64,000 nt of DNA from Lysinibacillus xylanilyticus (GCF_001183605.1 NZ_LFXJ01000005.1:1-64000), one strand, 5' to 3'. Positions 1 to 8,865 are shown, counted from the first letter of the stretch. Program-made: numbers and translations. The notes: generated from the sequence alone by a model not told the origin.

Positions 1-129
1 TTCTGAAGATGGATGATTCGAAGTAACGTTGATATAACAGCGTTTATAAGGATTTGAAATGTGTGTTTTTATATTAGTATGGTGGAGGTTGCCACCGATT
101 TGCCACCGCTTTAAAATTGTGCCAGCAAT

Positions 130-451
130 TTATAAATCTTTTGCGATGGAATCAAAAATATCGGCAGCATCTCTTGCCATCTTTTGAGTTAAATGGACAT
201 AGCGGTCTTCAGTAGTTGCTGACCTGCTATGTCCTAATCTTTTTTGTAACAGTTTTAATAGATGTGCCGTTCTCGATTAATGTTGTTGATGAATGGTAGT
301 TAAAACTATTGTTTAATCTTTCACTAATTTTTCTAGTGTTATATTTAATGACGCTTTGCGTACAATGTTCGCCATTTTCTTTATTACATACATAATTACG
401 TTCTGGACCCTGTTTAGACGCCCCAAGGGAAGAGTTCAGTCGGATCTGATA
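130..451 (-). pseudogene. tyrosine recombinase (phage-type integrase) C-terminal relic
   Basis: Read on the minus strand, 451 to about 245 encodes a stretch like the catalytic domain of phage and conjugative-element integrases, including NYHSSTTLIENG. After a one-base frameshift near 240-250, in a run of A (minus strand), it continues as QKRLGHSRSATTEDRYVHL and stops at 130-132. The block LGHS..TTxxxYxHL carries the second conserved histidine and the catalytic tyrosine of tyrosine recombinases. The expected HxLRHTHA box is reduced to HSS, so the catalytic arginine is missing and the protein would be dead even without the frameshift. It is probably the remains of an integrated element lying to the left of the window. 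Confidence 0.7.
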
Positions 452-589
452 TTAACCAACATTATGGTAATGATCCAAAATAATATGAGTTTTGTATAAT
501 AATTTATATATTTTAGTGAAGGCATGGTTGTGAATGATCTCTAATAACGCTGTTTTTCGTAAAGAAAATGAAAACCCCATTTTCTATTT

Positions 590-1114
590 TTAATAATTAT
601 TTGCGCCAAATTTAACTTGCACATTTGCATCCTCGTACTCTTCTTTTACCAGATAAATAATCTCATTAGCTTGATATTTTGATACTTCCTCGGCCATCAC
701 TGTTACGGAAACGTCTTCTCCTTCTATTCGTACTAAAGCATCGGGAAAGCCTAATGATTTAATTTGCTTCTCAAGTATTGCTTCTGTAGATTCTTCTTTA
801 TTGAGAGTCTCAATTTCCATAGAGGCCATATTTTTCTCTTCAACAAAAGACTCATCTGACGTTATTTTTTGCGTTAACTTTTGACGAATTTGGTTTCTTT
901 CGTTACTAACTTGAAGGCGAGTTTCTTCAAATAAAGAGCTAGGAGAAGATACTTCCTTCGTCACACTCTGTATTGCTGCTTTTTGACCTGCATCTACAGG
1001 CAAGGTAATATCCTCTTTTGATTGTTTTGTAGAATCCATTAAATATAAAACTGAAATAACCGCTATTAGGGTTAATAATGCAAGAAACCAAGAAGATTTT
1101 TTTTGTAGGTGCAT
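590..1114 (-). CDS. SpoIIIAH-like stage III sporulation protein (stand-alone copy)
   Basis: 174 residues. A membrane segment lies at about 9-26, followed by a charged, probably helical extracytoplasmic region. The C-terminal ring-building-motif domain begins with GFPDALVRIEG at about 122. SpoIIIAH is the mother-cell half of the SpoIIIAH-SpoIIQ channel across the two forespore membranes and is normally the last gene of the spoIIIA operon. Here it stands alone, so it may be a paralogue or a relocated copy. I chose the ATG at 1112-1114 because GGAGGG lies seven bases upstream. An in-frame start at 1159 would add 15 residues but has only a weak ribosome-binding site. The family is recognised with good confidence; its role in this strain is not known. 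Confidence 0.75.
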   Translation of the reverse strand: MHLQKKSSWFLALLTLIAVISVLYLMDSTKQSKEDITLPVDAGQKAAIQSVTKEVSSPSSLFEETRLQVSNERNQIRQKLTQKITSDESFVEEKNMASMEIETLNKEESTEAILEKQIKSLGFPDALVRIEGEDVSVTVMAEEVSKYQANEIIYLVKEEYEDANVQVKFGANNY

Positions 1115-1410
1115 CCACAGTCCCTCCATCGATAAATTTGATGAAATACTTCTAAGCATCTTTTCAATGTCTGTTTCATTAGAGATATTTAAATAAAAAA
1201 TGAAAATATATGAACACGTGTAGCAGTTTATTTTTATTTATAAATATGCCAGCATTTATACGAAAACAACTCATTTTGTCTGTCCGGTTTTTAGAAGCTA
1301 CTTTAAATTATCAAAAATAAGTTTTGCATTCGCATTTAAAACAGGTGTCATGAACGAGCGTATTGTTATATTTCCTGTTTGGTGTATAGGAAAAACGCCT
1401 ACTGCGAACA
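1115..1410. other. non-coding AT-rich stretch
   Basis: AT-rich DNA between the SpoIIIAH-like gene and the terminator of the YdcF-like gene. It must hold the promoter of the SpoIIIAH-like gene, but I could not assign convincing -35/-10 boxes. No gene or repeat is visible. Confidence 0.4.
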
Positions 1411-1416
1411 AAAAAT

Positions 1417-1453
1417 AAAAGGGTACTAGAATATTATGATTCAGTACCCTTTT
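1417..1453 (-). terminator. rho-independent terminator of the YdcF-like gene
   Basis: Arms AAAAGGGTACT and AGTACCCTTTT enclose a short loop. On the minus strand they are followed by a T-rich tail. The hairpin lies just after the stop codon of the gene ending at 1476. Confidence 0.75.
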
Positions 1454-1475
1454 ATTGATTAATTTTTATATTTAA

Positions 1476-2513
1476 CTATAAGAATAATAAGCTAATTAAA
1501 GAAAGGAGAAGAGAAATTCCGAGAACTACCCCAACAACCTTCATATGTCTTTTCCGTCCCATTACAACAATTGCAACATACTCACGAACCATTGCATTTG
1601 GCCAATAATAAAATGCAGTTTTTGAGCCGATACCTTGGCTATTTAGACCAGCTTGTCTAGCGTATAGACCAGCACGGAAAAGATGGAAATTATTCGTTGT
1701 AAAGATACTGTTGTATTTACCATCTGGCTTTAACGTATCCATAACCTGTTTAGAAAATAACATATTTTGATAGGTGTTTACGGAACGATTTTCTTGCATA
1801 GTATGCTCAAGAGGGATCCCTTTTTCAACAGCGTATTTTTGCATCGCTTCCGCTTCAGGTAGATTTTCATCGGGACCTTGTCCACCAGAGAAAATAATTG
1901 TTGGTGGTGTGGTAACCGCTGCTTGTTTCTGATAAAACTCAATAGCTTTATTAATTCTACTTGCAAGAAGTGGTGGTACTTTATCGTTAATTAAACCACT
2001 GCCTAGTACGATGATAAAATCTTGGTTATACTTTGGTCTATTAAACTGATAGAGGAAATATGCAGATAGAAAGTTTGATAAATGAATCAAGAAATAAAAA
2101 ATAATAAGCGATATTCCACCAAACATAGGTTGAAATATACTTGATAACAAACTGGACGGACTAATAATAGTCATGACAATAAATAATAAAATAATAATAG
2201 CTACTATTAAAGTTAAGGAATTTGCTAAGCGTCTTCCTTCTCTTTTCATTAAAATTCTCGCATTAAGAAATAGACCGAACATTAAAGCTACAATTCCAAA
2301 AGGTATAATAAAGAAAAGTGCTATTAAAGGAATAATAACTAAAAGCTTTATAATATTGCTTTCAGATGCTAAAGAAATAATCGTACAAAATAAAAGAAAT
2401 GAACAGAAAAAAATATTAAATAAAAAGCCATTTACTATCTTTCTGGGATCTTTCAAGTAAGAATACAGAAAAATAAAAAATAGGATAAGCGGAATAATCC
2501 CAAAATACATCAA
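1476..2513 (-). CDS. YdcF/ElyC/SanA-type (DUF218) membrane protein
   Basis: 345 residues with four or five hydrophobic segments in the first 160, a cytosolic or surface DUF218 domain at about 166-315, and a final membrane segment at 323-345. Family motifs are visible: IIVLGSG at the domain start, IIFSGGQG in the middle and ENRSVNTYQN near its end. DUF218 proteins such as ElyC, SanA and YdcF are linked to envelope integrity and lipid-carrier metabolism in other bacteria, but the reaction is not settled. The start is a TTG at 2511-2513 placed seven bases after GAGGTG; the next codon is ATG, so either could serve. The gene is monocistronic with its own terminator. Confidence 0.8.
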   Translation of the reverse strand: MMYFGIIPLILFFIFLYSYLKDPRKIVNGFLFNIFFCSFLLFCTIISLASESNIIKLLVIIPLIALFFIIPFGIVALMFGLFLNARILMKREGRRLANSLTLIVAIIILLFIVMTIISPSSLLSSIFQPMFGGISLIIFYFLIHLSNFLSAYFLYQFNRPKYNQDFIIVLGSGLINDKVPPLLASRINKAIEFYQKQAAVTTPPTIIFSGGQGPDENLPEAEAMQKYAVEKGIPLEHTMQENRSVNTYQNMLFSKQVMDTLKPDGKYNSIFTTNNFHLFRAGLYARQAGLNSQGIGSKTAFYYWPNAMVREYVAIVVMGRKRHMKVVGVVLGISLLLSLISLLFL

Positions 2514-2782
2514 AATCCTACACCTCGACTATATATTATTGATTGTTCTATTTTATAAAAAATATCCACTAAAGAAAAAGCTGGGATTAATATATATGTT
2601 TTTCTATTAAAGCTTCTATATGTTAGCATAGTTTTTTGAAATTACATCCTTGTTACTTAATCCTTACATAAACCTTAAAAAATATTGTTAATTGTTCAAT
2701 AGAATAAATGTATATATTTTGTACTGATTCTTTTAAAATTGGAATCAGGACAATAATTTACATATTTAAGGAGGAGAGTGTA

Positions 2783-3292
2783 TTGAAAATTATGGAAACT
2801 GAAAGATTGGTATTACGAGAGCTAAATGATGATGATATTTCTGTCCTATATTCAATTTTTTCAGATGCAGAAACAATGAAATATTATCCGTCCCCATTCA
2901 ATTTAGAACAAACAAAGAACTGGATTGAGAAAAATAAACAAAGATATCGAGAAGATGGTTATAGTTTATGGGCTGTATGTTTAAAAGAGTCGAATGAATT
3001 AATAGGAGATTGTGGACTTGTTAAACAAATAGTTGATGGAAAAACTGAAGTGGAAGTGGGCTACCATATTCATAAAAAATATTGGTCTAAAGGATATGCA
3101 ACTGAGGCAGCTAAAGGTTGTATGGAGTATGGATTGTCACATTTAGGACAAGAAAAATTAATAAGTATTATAGACCCTAAAAATGGACCATCAATTCGTG
3201 TCGCTGAAAAAAATGGTTTTATGAAGGAGAAGGAGTCGTTTATCTTTAATAAAATTCATCATATATATTCAATACAACTTTCAGAAATATAA
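2783..3292 (+). CDS. GNAT-family N-acetyltransferase, RimJ/RimL type
   Basis: 169 residues. The N-terminus METERLVLREL and the acetyl-CoA-binding segment around YWSKGYATEAAKG, followed by the NGPSIRVAEKNGF block, are typical of RimJ/RimL-like GNAT enzymes that acetylate protein N-termini or small amines. The substrate cannot be told from sequence. I chose the TTG at 2783-2785 because AAGGAGGAG lies directly upstream at a normal distance. A longer frame back to 2708 lacks a ribosome-binding site. The gene stands alone, facing a minus-strand pair of further GNAT genes. Confidence 0.8.
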   Translation: MKIMETERLVLRELNDDDISVLYSIFSDAETMKYYPSPFNLEQTKNWIEKNKQRYREDGYSLWAVCLKESNELIGDCGLVKQIVDGKTEVEVGYHIHKKYWSKGYATEAAKGCMEYGLSHLGQEKLISIIDPKNGPSIRVAEKNGFMKEKESFIFNKIHHIYSIQLSEI

Positions 3293-3454
3293 TTAATGTA
3301 TATTTAGTAAAAAATAAGTTGTGATTGTAAAAAGTGAAGACTAAGTGATTACAATTACAACTTATTGATACCTTTATATAGAGAATTATTGGATATTTCG
3401 TGTTTGATATAATTAAGTTAGATAGGATCTTTTCAAATAGTTACAAGGAAAATC

Positions 3455-3880
3455 CTATGAAAGATCCTTTTTTAAATAGTAGTGTTTATGATCCCTTCCA
3501 ACGTTGTCCAATGTACCGTAGACTTGATATCCGTTATTTTTATAAAAATCTAAAGCCTGAAAACTTAAAGTATCTACCTTTATGAGATCACATTTATTAT
3601 TCAAAGCAATTTGTTCAATTTCTAATAACAATTTAGATCCATAACCTAGACCACGAATATCCTCATCAATCATAAGTGTATGTATCTCTAACCAATTCCA
3701 ACAAATTTCCCCCAATACGCCACCACAAATTTGATCATTTTCATCTGTAAGGAAGAGGTTGATTTCTTGATATCTGCCTCTTAGATCTTTTGGGAAATGT
3801 TTTAAATTGTATTCGTAAAGCTTATTATTAATCAAAGATTTTTTACGTTCATTTTGTTCTTGTGAGATTTTGTATTGCAT
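3455..3880 (-). CDS. GNAT-family N-acetyltransferase
   Basis: 141 residues with a GNAT core: the acceptor strand LEIHTLMIDEDIRGLGYGSKLL carries the R/Q-x-x-G-x-G/A acetyl-CoA signature, and LDFYKNNGYQVYG is the usual C-terminal motif. The start is the ATG at 3878-3880, nine bases after GAGGAGG; an upstream in-frame ATG at 3922 lies inside the preceding gene. It is the second gene of a two-gene unit with another GNAT ending 17 bases upstream, so the two are probably co-transcribed. The substrate is unknown. Confidence 0.8.
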   Translation of the reverse strand: MQYKISQEQNERKKSLINNKLYEYNLKHFPKDLRGRYQEINLFLTDENDQICGGVLGEICWNWLEIHTLMIDEDIRGLGYGSKLLLEIEQIALNNKCDLIKVDTLSFQALDFYKNNGYQVYGTLDNVGRDHKHYYLKKDLS

Positions 3881-3897
3881 AATTTTTTCCTCCTCTT

Positions 3898-4440
3898 TTA
3901 TAATGTGATATTTCGTTTCCATATCATATGATGGCTATTTTCACTCCAATAATGTTCCAGTAAAAAGTTTGGCCTCCCAAATTTTTTCTGCCAAAAAATT
4001 TGGGCCTGTTTGTAGCCACTATCTAAACAAAAACCTCTCACATTTTTACTCTCTAGCGTAGTGACCATTTTTTGAAGTAATATTGATCCTATTCCACGTT
4101 TTTGATAGTTAGGGTGCACAAAAACCGTCCCTATCTCAGGAAAGTCTGTTAGATCTTCCTTTACTGTTTTTTGAATTAATTCATTCGCCGCGCCATATTC
4201 GATTGTACCAATAATTTCCTCTGTTTCCTCATTAACTACTATCCAGAAAAATCGTTGCTCTCCTTGGCTCTCCAAATCCCATTGTAAATAAAGTTTTTTT
4301 ATTTCCCATTCGTCTTTTTGATCATCGTGTAGACCTGCAAGACCTTCTTTTGCAAAAGTATCGGTAATCACAAGGAGAAAAAACTCATGCAACTTTTCAG
4401 TATCTGTTGGATGAGGACGTCTTATATTAATTTTCTCCAA
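3898..4440 (-). CDS. GNAT-family N-acetyltransferase
   Basis: 180 residues. FPEIGTVFVHPNYQKRGIGSILL is the acetyl-CoA-binding signature of the GNAT fold. The N-terminal IRRPHPTDTEKLHEFF is also typical. The start is a TTG at 4438-4440 seven bases after AAGGAGG. It is the first gene of a two-gene GNAT unit. No substrate can be assigned. Confidence 0.8.
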   Translation of the reverse strand: MEKINIRRPHPTDTEKLHEFFLLVITDTFAKEGLAGLHDDQKDEWEIKKLYLQWDLESQGEQRFFWIVVNEETEEIIGTIEYGAANELIQKTVKEDLTDFPEIGTVFVHPNYQKRGIGSILLQKMVTTLESKNVRGFCLDSGYKQAQIFWQKKFGRPNFLLEHYWSENSHHMIWKRNITL

Positions 4441-4525
4441 ATAGCATCCTCCTTTTAGAATGAATGTAATATTATTGTAAATGATAAAATAAAAAAGTTA
4501 AATGTATTTAGCAATTAAACAAATA

Positions 4526-4552
4526 ACCAGGTTCTTTAAAAAAAGACCTGGT
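4526..4552 (-). terminator. possible terminator after the CDF transporter
   Basis: Arms ACCAGGT and ACCTGGT around an A/T-rich loop lie directly after the stop codon of the transporter gene. The minus-strand tail is only moderately T-rich, so termination is likely but not certain. Confidence 0.45.
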
Positions 4553-4562
4553 CATTTGCAAA

Positions 4563-5432
4563 TTATTCATTTATTTTTTCATTCTCCGGTTCTAGGTGAA
4601 TAAGAATATTGGCTTGATGAAATAGGTTATTAATCTTTTCTTCAATACGATCACATAAATCATGAACGGTTTCAATGCTTTTATTTGATGCTACTACTAA
4701 ATGGAAATCGATGTATTCTTCCGCACCAGAACGTCTAGTTCGAAAATCGTGATACTCGATGTATTCATCTTTAAATGATTCAATAATTTGAATAATTTGT
4801 TCTTCTTCTTCCTTTGATAATCGTGCATCCAATAATGGAGGAAACGCTTCTTTCATCAGTTTGAAAGCTTCAATCATTATATAACAAGCTAATATTATTC
4901 CGATAATTGGATCTAAAATGTACCAACCAGTTAAATGGACAATCAATAAACTCAAGGCAACACCCAATGATGTATAGACATCTGTAAGTAGATGCAGTGC
5001 ATTTGATTTCATGGCAACAGAGTTGATATTCTTTGCAGTTCTATAAACAATTCTTGATACAACAAAGTTAATCAAGGCGCCAAGTAACATGACCAGTATT
5101 CCTAGAATTGGGAGTTTGATTGGAGTGGGAGTGATAATTTTATGAATACATTCATAAATAATCCAAATCCCAGCAACAAAAATTAAAAGTGTTTCAATTG
5201 TTCCTGAAATATTTTCAACCTTCCCATGTCCGTAAGGGTGTTCTTTATCAGCTGGTTTACTGGATATTCGTACAGAGAGAAAGGCAATAAAAGAGGCGAG
5301 TAAGTCTAGAAGTGAATGGATTGCCTCAGACAAAATTGCAACTGATCCAGTGAACAATCCAACGATAAGTTTTAATATGACAACAGTAGAATTACTTAAA
5401 ACTGATAAAAATGCAACTTTTGATGAATTCAC
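4563..5432 (-). CDS. cation diffusion facilitator (CDF) metal exporter
   Basis: 289 residues. Six membrane segments lie in the first 200 residues, followed by a cytosolic dimerisation domain. Signature residues are visible: SEAIHSLLDLLASF in TM2, HPYGHGK just before TM3, and NALHLLTDVYTS in TM5. CDF proteins exchange Zn2+, Fe2+, Mn2+ or Co2+ for protons. The metal here cannot be fixed, although the HxxxD pair of TM5 is kept. The start is a GTG at 5430-5432 preceded seven bases upstream by GGAGGTG. It appears to be a single-gene unit. Confidence 0.9.
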   Translation of the reverse strand: MNSSKVAFLSVLSNSTVVILKLIVGLFTGSVAILSEAIHSLLDLLASFIAFLSVRISSKPADKEHPYGHGKVENISGTIETLLIFVAGIWIIYECIHKIITPTPIKLPILGILVMLLGALINFVVSRIVYRTAKNINSVAMKSNALHLLTDVYTSLGVALSLLIVHLTGWYILDPIIGIILACYIMIEAFKLMKEAFPPLLDARLSKEEEEQIIQIIESFKDEYIEYHDFRTRRSGAEEYIDFHLVVASNKSIETVHDLCDRIEEKINNLFHQANILIHLEPENEKINE

Positions 5433-5684
5433 CTGAAATCACCTCCTGATATATATAGACCTATGATAACAAGTAAATTTTGAGTGGGTCTATAGCAACG
5501 TTTTTTCCTAACTCCGATTAAATAACTAGTGTGAAAAAAAGTTGTATAAAGGAAAATAATTAACCATTTTGAAACTCATATATCAAAAAAGAGTGGAGTT
5601 TGCTGCTAAATCCTTTGTGATAAGACCGTTAGAAAGCAAGTGAAGAATAATGACTATATTATGTGTTGATGTGATAAGGTTAAT

Positions 5685-6074
5685 TTAACTTCTTTCAGTA
5701 GATGTTCTTTGTAGCGAAAGTGAAACGTCAGCTACAGAAGTCTCCTACCTCTATAGGAGATGGGATGAATGCGGATTTAAGTTACTTTTCAGTGGGGCTA
5801 CAAACACCTGTACCTCCTGTCGCTACGCTTCTTAGAGGATGTTAGCCTAAAATCATCGCATCCATGCGATAACGGCTAACTGACCTGCGTCGGTGCCGCT
5901 GCCGCTACGCTTTCGCGCAAAAAACATCTGTTGCTGCGCTGCGTCAGCACTACGCTTCCGCGCAAAAAACATCTGTTGCTGCGCTGCGTTAGCACTACGC
6001 TTTCGCACAAAAAACATTTGCAGGCCTATGCACAAAGCCGATTCTGGACGCAATTATGCCGAGGCATAATTGAT
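5685..6074 (+). repeat. mosaic hairpin repeat, copy A (full length)
   Basis: Begins TTAACTTCTTTCAG and ends in the terminal hairpin CAATTATGCC / GGCATAATTG followed by AT. The core hairpin lies at 5841-5880 and is the class with outer helix GTTAGCC/GGCTAAC and inner helix ATCGCA/TGCGAT. Three REP-like units with GCTACGCTTTCGC-type cores lie to its right (about 5890-6025). The right end falls directly on the coding remains of a yoaP-like gene. The 250 bases between the CDF gene and this repeat show nothing else. Reading frames through the repeat are artefacts. Confidence 0.85.
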
Positions 6075-6422
6075 AGTTGTAGATCAAGCTCTACCTTATT
6101 TCCAGCTAATTGTCTATAAATTTAACGATTGTGCTGATGATCCTTCCTTTAAAATACAGGTGAAAAATCCTTTATCTAATAACAGTGGTATTGTGATATA
6201 CTTCACTGCCCAATATCCGTTTACCGTAGGTGTTATAGATGATCTGAAAAAAATACAGAGAAAAGGGGCATTCCTTTTCATGCATATCAACTAATGACGA
6301 AAGATGAAGCACAGAATGCACCTATCATATGGACTACCGTTGGACTGTTTTACAATGGTATTTTTATGACACATGAAATACCGAGTGCAAACAAGTTCGA
6401 AAAAATATTAAATACATTATGA
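6072..6422 (+). pseudogene. yoaP-like acetyltransferase, C-terminal relic
   Basis: The frame from 6072 reads VVDQALPYFQLI, then PSFKIQVKNP and YPFTVGVIDDL. After a one-base frameshift near 6285-6294 it continues MTKDEAQNAP, LFYNGIFMTHE and KFEKIL to a stop at 6420-6422. This order matches the C-terminal, thioredoxin-like half of YoaP-type GNAT proteins as I remember them. The N-terminal acetyltransferase half is absent: the coding relic starts exactly at the right end of repeat copy A. Either the repeat replaced the 5' half or a deletion joined them. Confidence 0.65.
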
Positions 6423-6431
6423 ATAGGGAAT

Positions 6432-6587
6432 TTATCTCTCTTTTATGATCATTAAAATTAGAGCAAATAAACAAATACCTATAAATGAACCTAGAGTAAA
6501 CGACCAAGAAAAATAATCGAAAAAGATGTATGCAATTATTAATGCCAGCATATAGCCGAGAGCAGTGCCCAGCAATTGTGCTTTCAA
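6432..6587 (-). CDS. 51-residue two-helix membrane protein
   Basis: TTG start at 6585-6587 preceded by AAGGAG at a good distance. The 51-residue product begins MKAQLLGTALGYMLALIIAY. It has two hydrophobic segments (about 5-24 and 29-48), a short polar turn DYFSW between them, and ends in KER. I do not recognise the family. The clean ribosome-binding site, uninterrupted frame and helical-hairpin layout support a real small gene. It resembles short membrane peptides found next to transporters, but no partner is obvious. Confidence 0.5.
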   Translation of the reverse strand: MKAQLLGTALGYMLALIIAYIFFDYFSWSFTLGSFIGICLFALILMIIKER

Positions 6588-6693
6588 CGATCCCACTCCT
6601 TCTGCGTGATAGTTAATGTGCTTATTTGTATTTTATGAAAATATTGGATAAATATCTATAGCAATCAAGATAAAAGGAAGGTGAACATCGATT

Positions 6694-6780
6694 TTGAAAA
6701 TTAGCAAACAGTATGCAGAACATTATTTAGTGAAGGAAAATGTTTCACTTTATTCTAAAAATATTATTAATCAATCATAA
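6694..6780 (+). CDS. possible 28-residue peptide upstream of the oxidoreductase
   Basis: TTG start eight bases after GGAAGGTG. The short product begins MKISKQYAEHYLVKEN and ends directly before the ribosome-binding site of the next gene, which begins 14 bases after its stop. It may be a leader peptide that couples translation to the oxidoreductase, or chance. No homology is recognised. Confidence 0.25.
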   Translation: MKISKQYAEHYLVKENVSLYSKNIINQS

Positions 6781-6794
6781 AGGAGTAATATTTT

Positions 6795-7787
6795 TTGAAA
6801 GCAAAAAGCATTAAATTATATGAATTTGGAAGCCCTCGGGAGGTTTTGAAGTTTGAAAATAAAACGATTCAACCTCCCCATGAACATGAGATTCTTGTTC
6901 GAATGCTAGCACGACCTATTAATCCTTCTGATTTAATACCAATATGGGGGAAGTACGCTCATCGAATTTCTTTACCAACTATTCCTGGCTATGAAGGAGT
7001 AGGAGTTGTAGAGGATGTAGGTCCATATGTTTCTCAAAATCTTATCGGAAAGCGTGTACTACCTTTAAGGGGAGAAGGAACTTGGCAGGAAATTGTAAAA
7101 ACAAGTGCAGAATTTGCAGTATCCATCCCCGATTCCATTGATGATTTTACCGCAGCGCAAGTGTATATCAACCCAATGACAGCTTGGGTAACTTGTACTG
7201 ACATATTACAATTGCAGCCAAATGATGTTTTACTAGTGAATGCTTGTGGGTCCGCAATTGGACACATTTTTGCTCAGCTAGCAAAATTGTTAGGCTTTCA
7301 GTTAATCGCGGTTACGAGAAATAATAGACATACTGACGATTTAATTCAGCTTGGCGCTTCCTATGTAATAGATACTTCAGTAACACCGCTCTATGAGACA
7401 GTCATGGAGCTAACAAATGGCAGGGGGGCTGATGCTGCTATTGATTCTATCGGGGGGACAGCAGGTAATGATCTTGCTTTCTGTCTGAAATCTGGAGGGA
7501 ATTTTTTAGCTATTGGTCTTTTATCAGGTGTGCAAGTGAATTGGCAAAGAATCGTTAAAGAGGCAAATGTAAAGGCAAATATGTTCCATTTACGTCATTG
7601 GAACAAGCAAGTCTCGGTAGAAAGATGGCAAGGTACATTTCATCACTTAATCAATCTAGTTAATAGTGGAAAGTTAAAAATGATGGCAGTGGATTCACAT
7701 TATGATTTGTTAGACATTAAAAATGCGATAACGGCTGTTGAATCGTCTAAAACCACTAAAGGAAAGATTTTTTTAACAAGTTATTAA
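6795..7787 (+). CDS. zinc-independent MDR oxidoreductase (quinone / 2-enoyl reductase type)
   Basis: 330 residues of the medium-chain dehydrogenase/reductase family. The GroES-like N-terminal half carries NPSDLIPIWGKY and LPTIPGYEGVGVVEDVG. The Rossmann half has VNACGSAIGHIFAQLAKLLG, a changed form of the usual AxxGxVG nucleotide-binding loop. Zinc-binding cysteines are absent, which fits the enoyl-thioester reductase/quinone reductase branch using NADPH. The start is a TTG with AAAGGAG upstream. The gene ends in a strong terminator. The substrate is not predictable; it has no pathway neighbours. Confidence 0.75.
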   Translation: MKAKSIKLYEFGSPREVLKFENKTIQPPHEHEILVRMLARPINPSDLIPIWGKYAHRISLPTIPGYEGVGVVEDVGPYVSQNLIGKRVLPLRGEGTWQEIVKTSAEFAVSIPDSIDDFTAAQVYINPMTAWVTCTDILQLQPNDVLLVNACGSAIGHIFAQLAKLLGFQLIAVTRNNRHTDDLIQLGASYVIDTSVTPLYETVMELTNGRGADAAIDSIGGTAGNDLAFCLKSGGNFLAIGLLSGVQVNWQRIVKEANVKANMFHLRHWNKQVSVERWQGTFHHLINLVNSGKLKMMAVDSHYDLLDIKNAITAVESSKTTKGKIFLTSY

Positions 7788-7790
7788 TTC

Positions 7791-7826
7791 GAACGAAGGG
7801 TAATTTATTTTACCCTTCGTTTTTTA
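7791..7826 (+). terminator. terminator between the oxidoreductase and cysK
   Basis: Arms GAACGAAGGGTAA and TTACCCTTCGTT with a following T run. It lies between two convergent genes and probably serves both. Confidence 0.8.
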
Positions 7827-7869
7827 TAGAGTGTATATGCTACTGCGATATTCTTCGATGCACTTGTTT

Positions 7870-8865
7870 CTAAAATAAATCTGTTGATAAATATCGTAAA
7901 CCAGTATCGGGTAGGATAACGACAATCCGTTTCCCTTTGTTCTCTGGGCGTTTGGCAAGGGCTGTGGCGGCAAATAAAGCAGCCCCTGATGATGTACCTA
8001 CTAATAGACCATCTGATTTCGCAACAGCGCGTGCAGCCTCATAAGCTTGTGCAGTTTCCACCTCGAGTACCTCATCAATTATTTCTAAATGAACATTCGA
8101 TGGCACACGAGCCTCGTCTGCATCGGAGAAGCGGTGAACACCTGTGATTTCAATAATATCTGGATTTTCGACAGTTGCAATGGAATTCACAGCAGGCTCT
8201 ACACCAATGATTTGGATATTTGGATTTTTAGATTTTAAGTATGCACCAGCACCACTTATCGTACCACCTGTGCCAATTGCCGCTACGAAAATATCAATTT
8301 GTCCGTCTGTATCCTCCCATACTTCAGGACCAGTTGTTAACTTATGAATATTTGGGTTGGCATCATTATCAAGCTGATTTAAAAATACAACATTTTCTTC
8401 TTGTTCAACGACTGTTTCTCGAAATACTTTGATCGTTTCAACAAAGTCACCATCCGTTTCCTCGAAGGCAGCTACCATTTCCGGAACATCTGAAAAAGGT
8501 ACAACCTCTGTTCCGTATGCCTTAACGACCTTTGTACGCTCTTCACTTACACCATCTTGCATGTAAATTCGTAGCTTATAGCCTTTTGCAGCTGCAATTG
8601 CTGCTAGACCAATACCAGTATTGCCACTTGTTGTTTCGATTATCGTTTTATCTTTTGTCAATACACCACGAGCTTCAGCATCCTCAATCATCGCTTTAGC
8701 AACACGGTCCTTCACACTATTAGCAGGATTAAAATACTCTAGCTTTACAATAATTTCAGTTTCTAGCTGTTGCTCTTTTACATACTGATTTAATGCTAAA
8801 AGTGGTGTATGACCGATTAACTCTGTAATAGATTGTTTAATTTTATTCGTTACAATTCGACCCAT
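7870..8865 (-). CDS. cysK: cysteine synthase / O-acetylserine sulfhydrylase family
   Basis: 331 residues of the beta family of PLP enzymes, which make cysteine from O-acetylserine and sulfide. The PLP lysine lies in NPANSVKDR, the substrate loop is TSGNTG, and the phosphate-binding loop is GTGGTISG. GVEPAVNS and GTSSGAAL also fit the family. It is about 20 residues longer than classical CysK, with an acidic insertion after VPEMVAAFEE, so another beta-replacement activity remains possible. I start at the ATG at 8863-8865, nine bases after GGAGGGG; a TTG three codons earlier touches the ribosome-binding site. Confidence 0.85.
   Translation of the reverse strand: MGRIVTNKIKQSITELIGHTPLLALNQYVKEQQLETEIIVKLEYFNPANSVKDRVAKAMIEDAEARGVLTKDKTIIETTSGNTGIGLAAIAAAKGYKLRIYMQDGVSEERTKVVKAYGTEVVPFSDVPEMVAAFEETDGDFVETIKVFRETVVEQEENVVFLNQLDNDANPNIHKLTTGPEVWEDTDGQIDIFVAAIGTGGTISGAGAYLKSKNPNIQIIGVEPAVNSIATVENPDIIEITGVHRFSDADEARVPSNVHLEIIDEVLEVETAQAYEAARAVAKSDGLLVGTSSGAALFAATALAKRPENKGKRIVVILPDTGLRYLSTDLF

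Noticed and set aside
3400..3585. 61-codon plus-strand frame
   Set aside because: It lies over the 3' end of a convincing GNAT gene on the other strand and has no ribosome-binding site or family.
5853..6119. Short frames on both strands rich in R, S and A
   Set aside because: They run through repeat copy A and recur in other copies; they reflect its GC-rich units, not coding.
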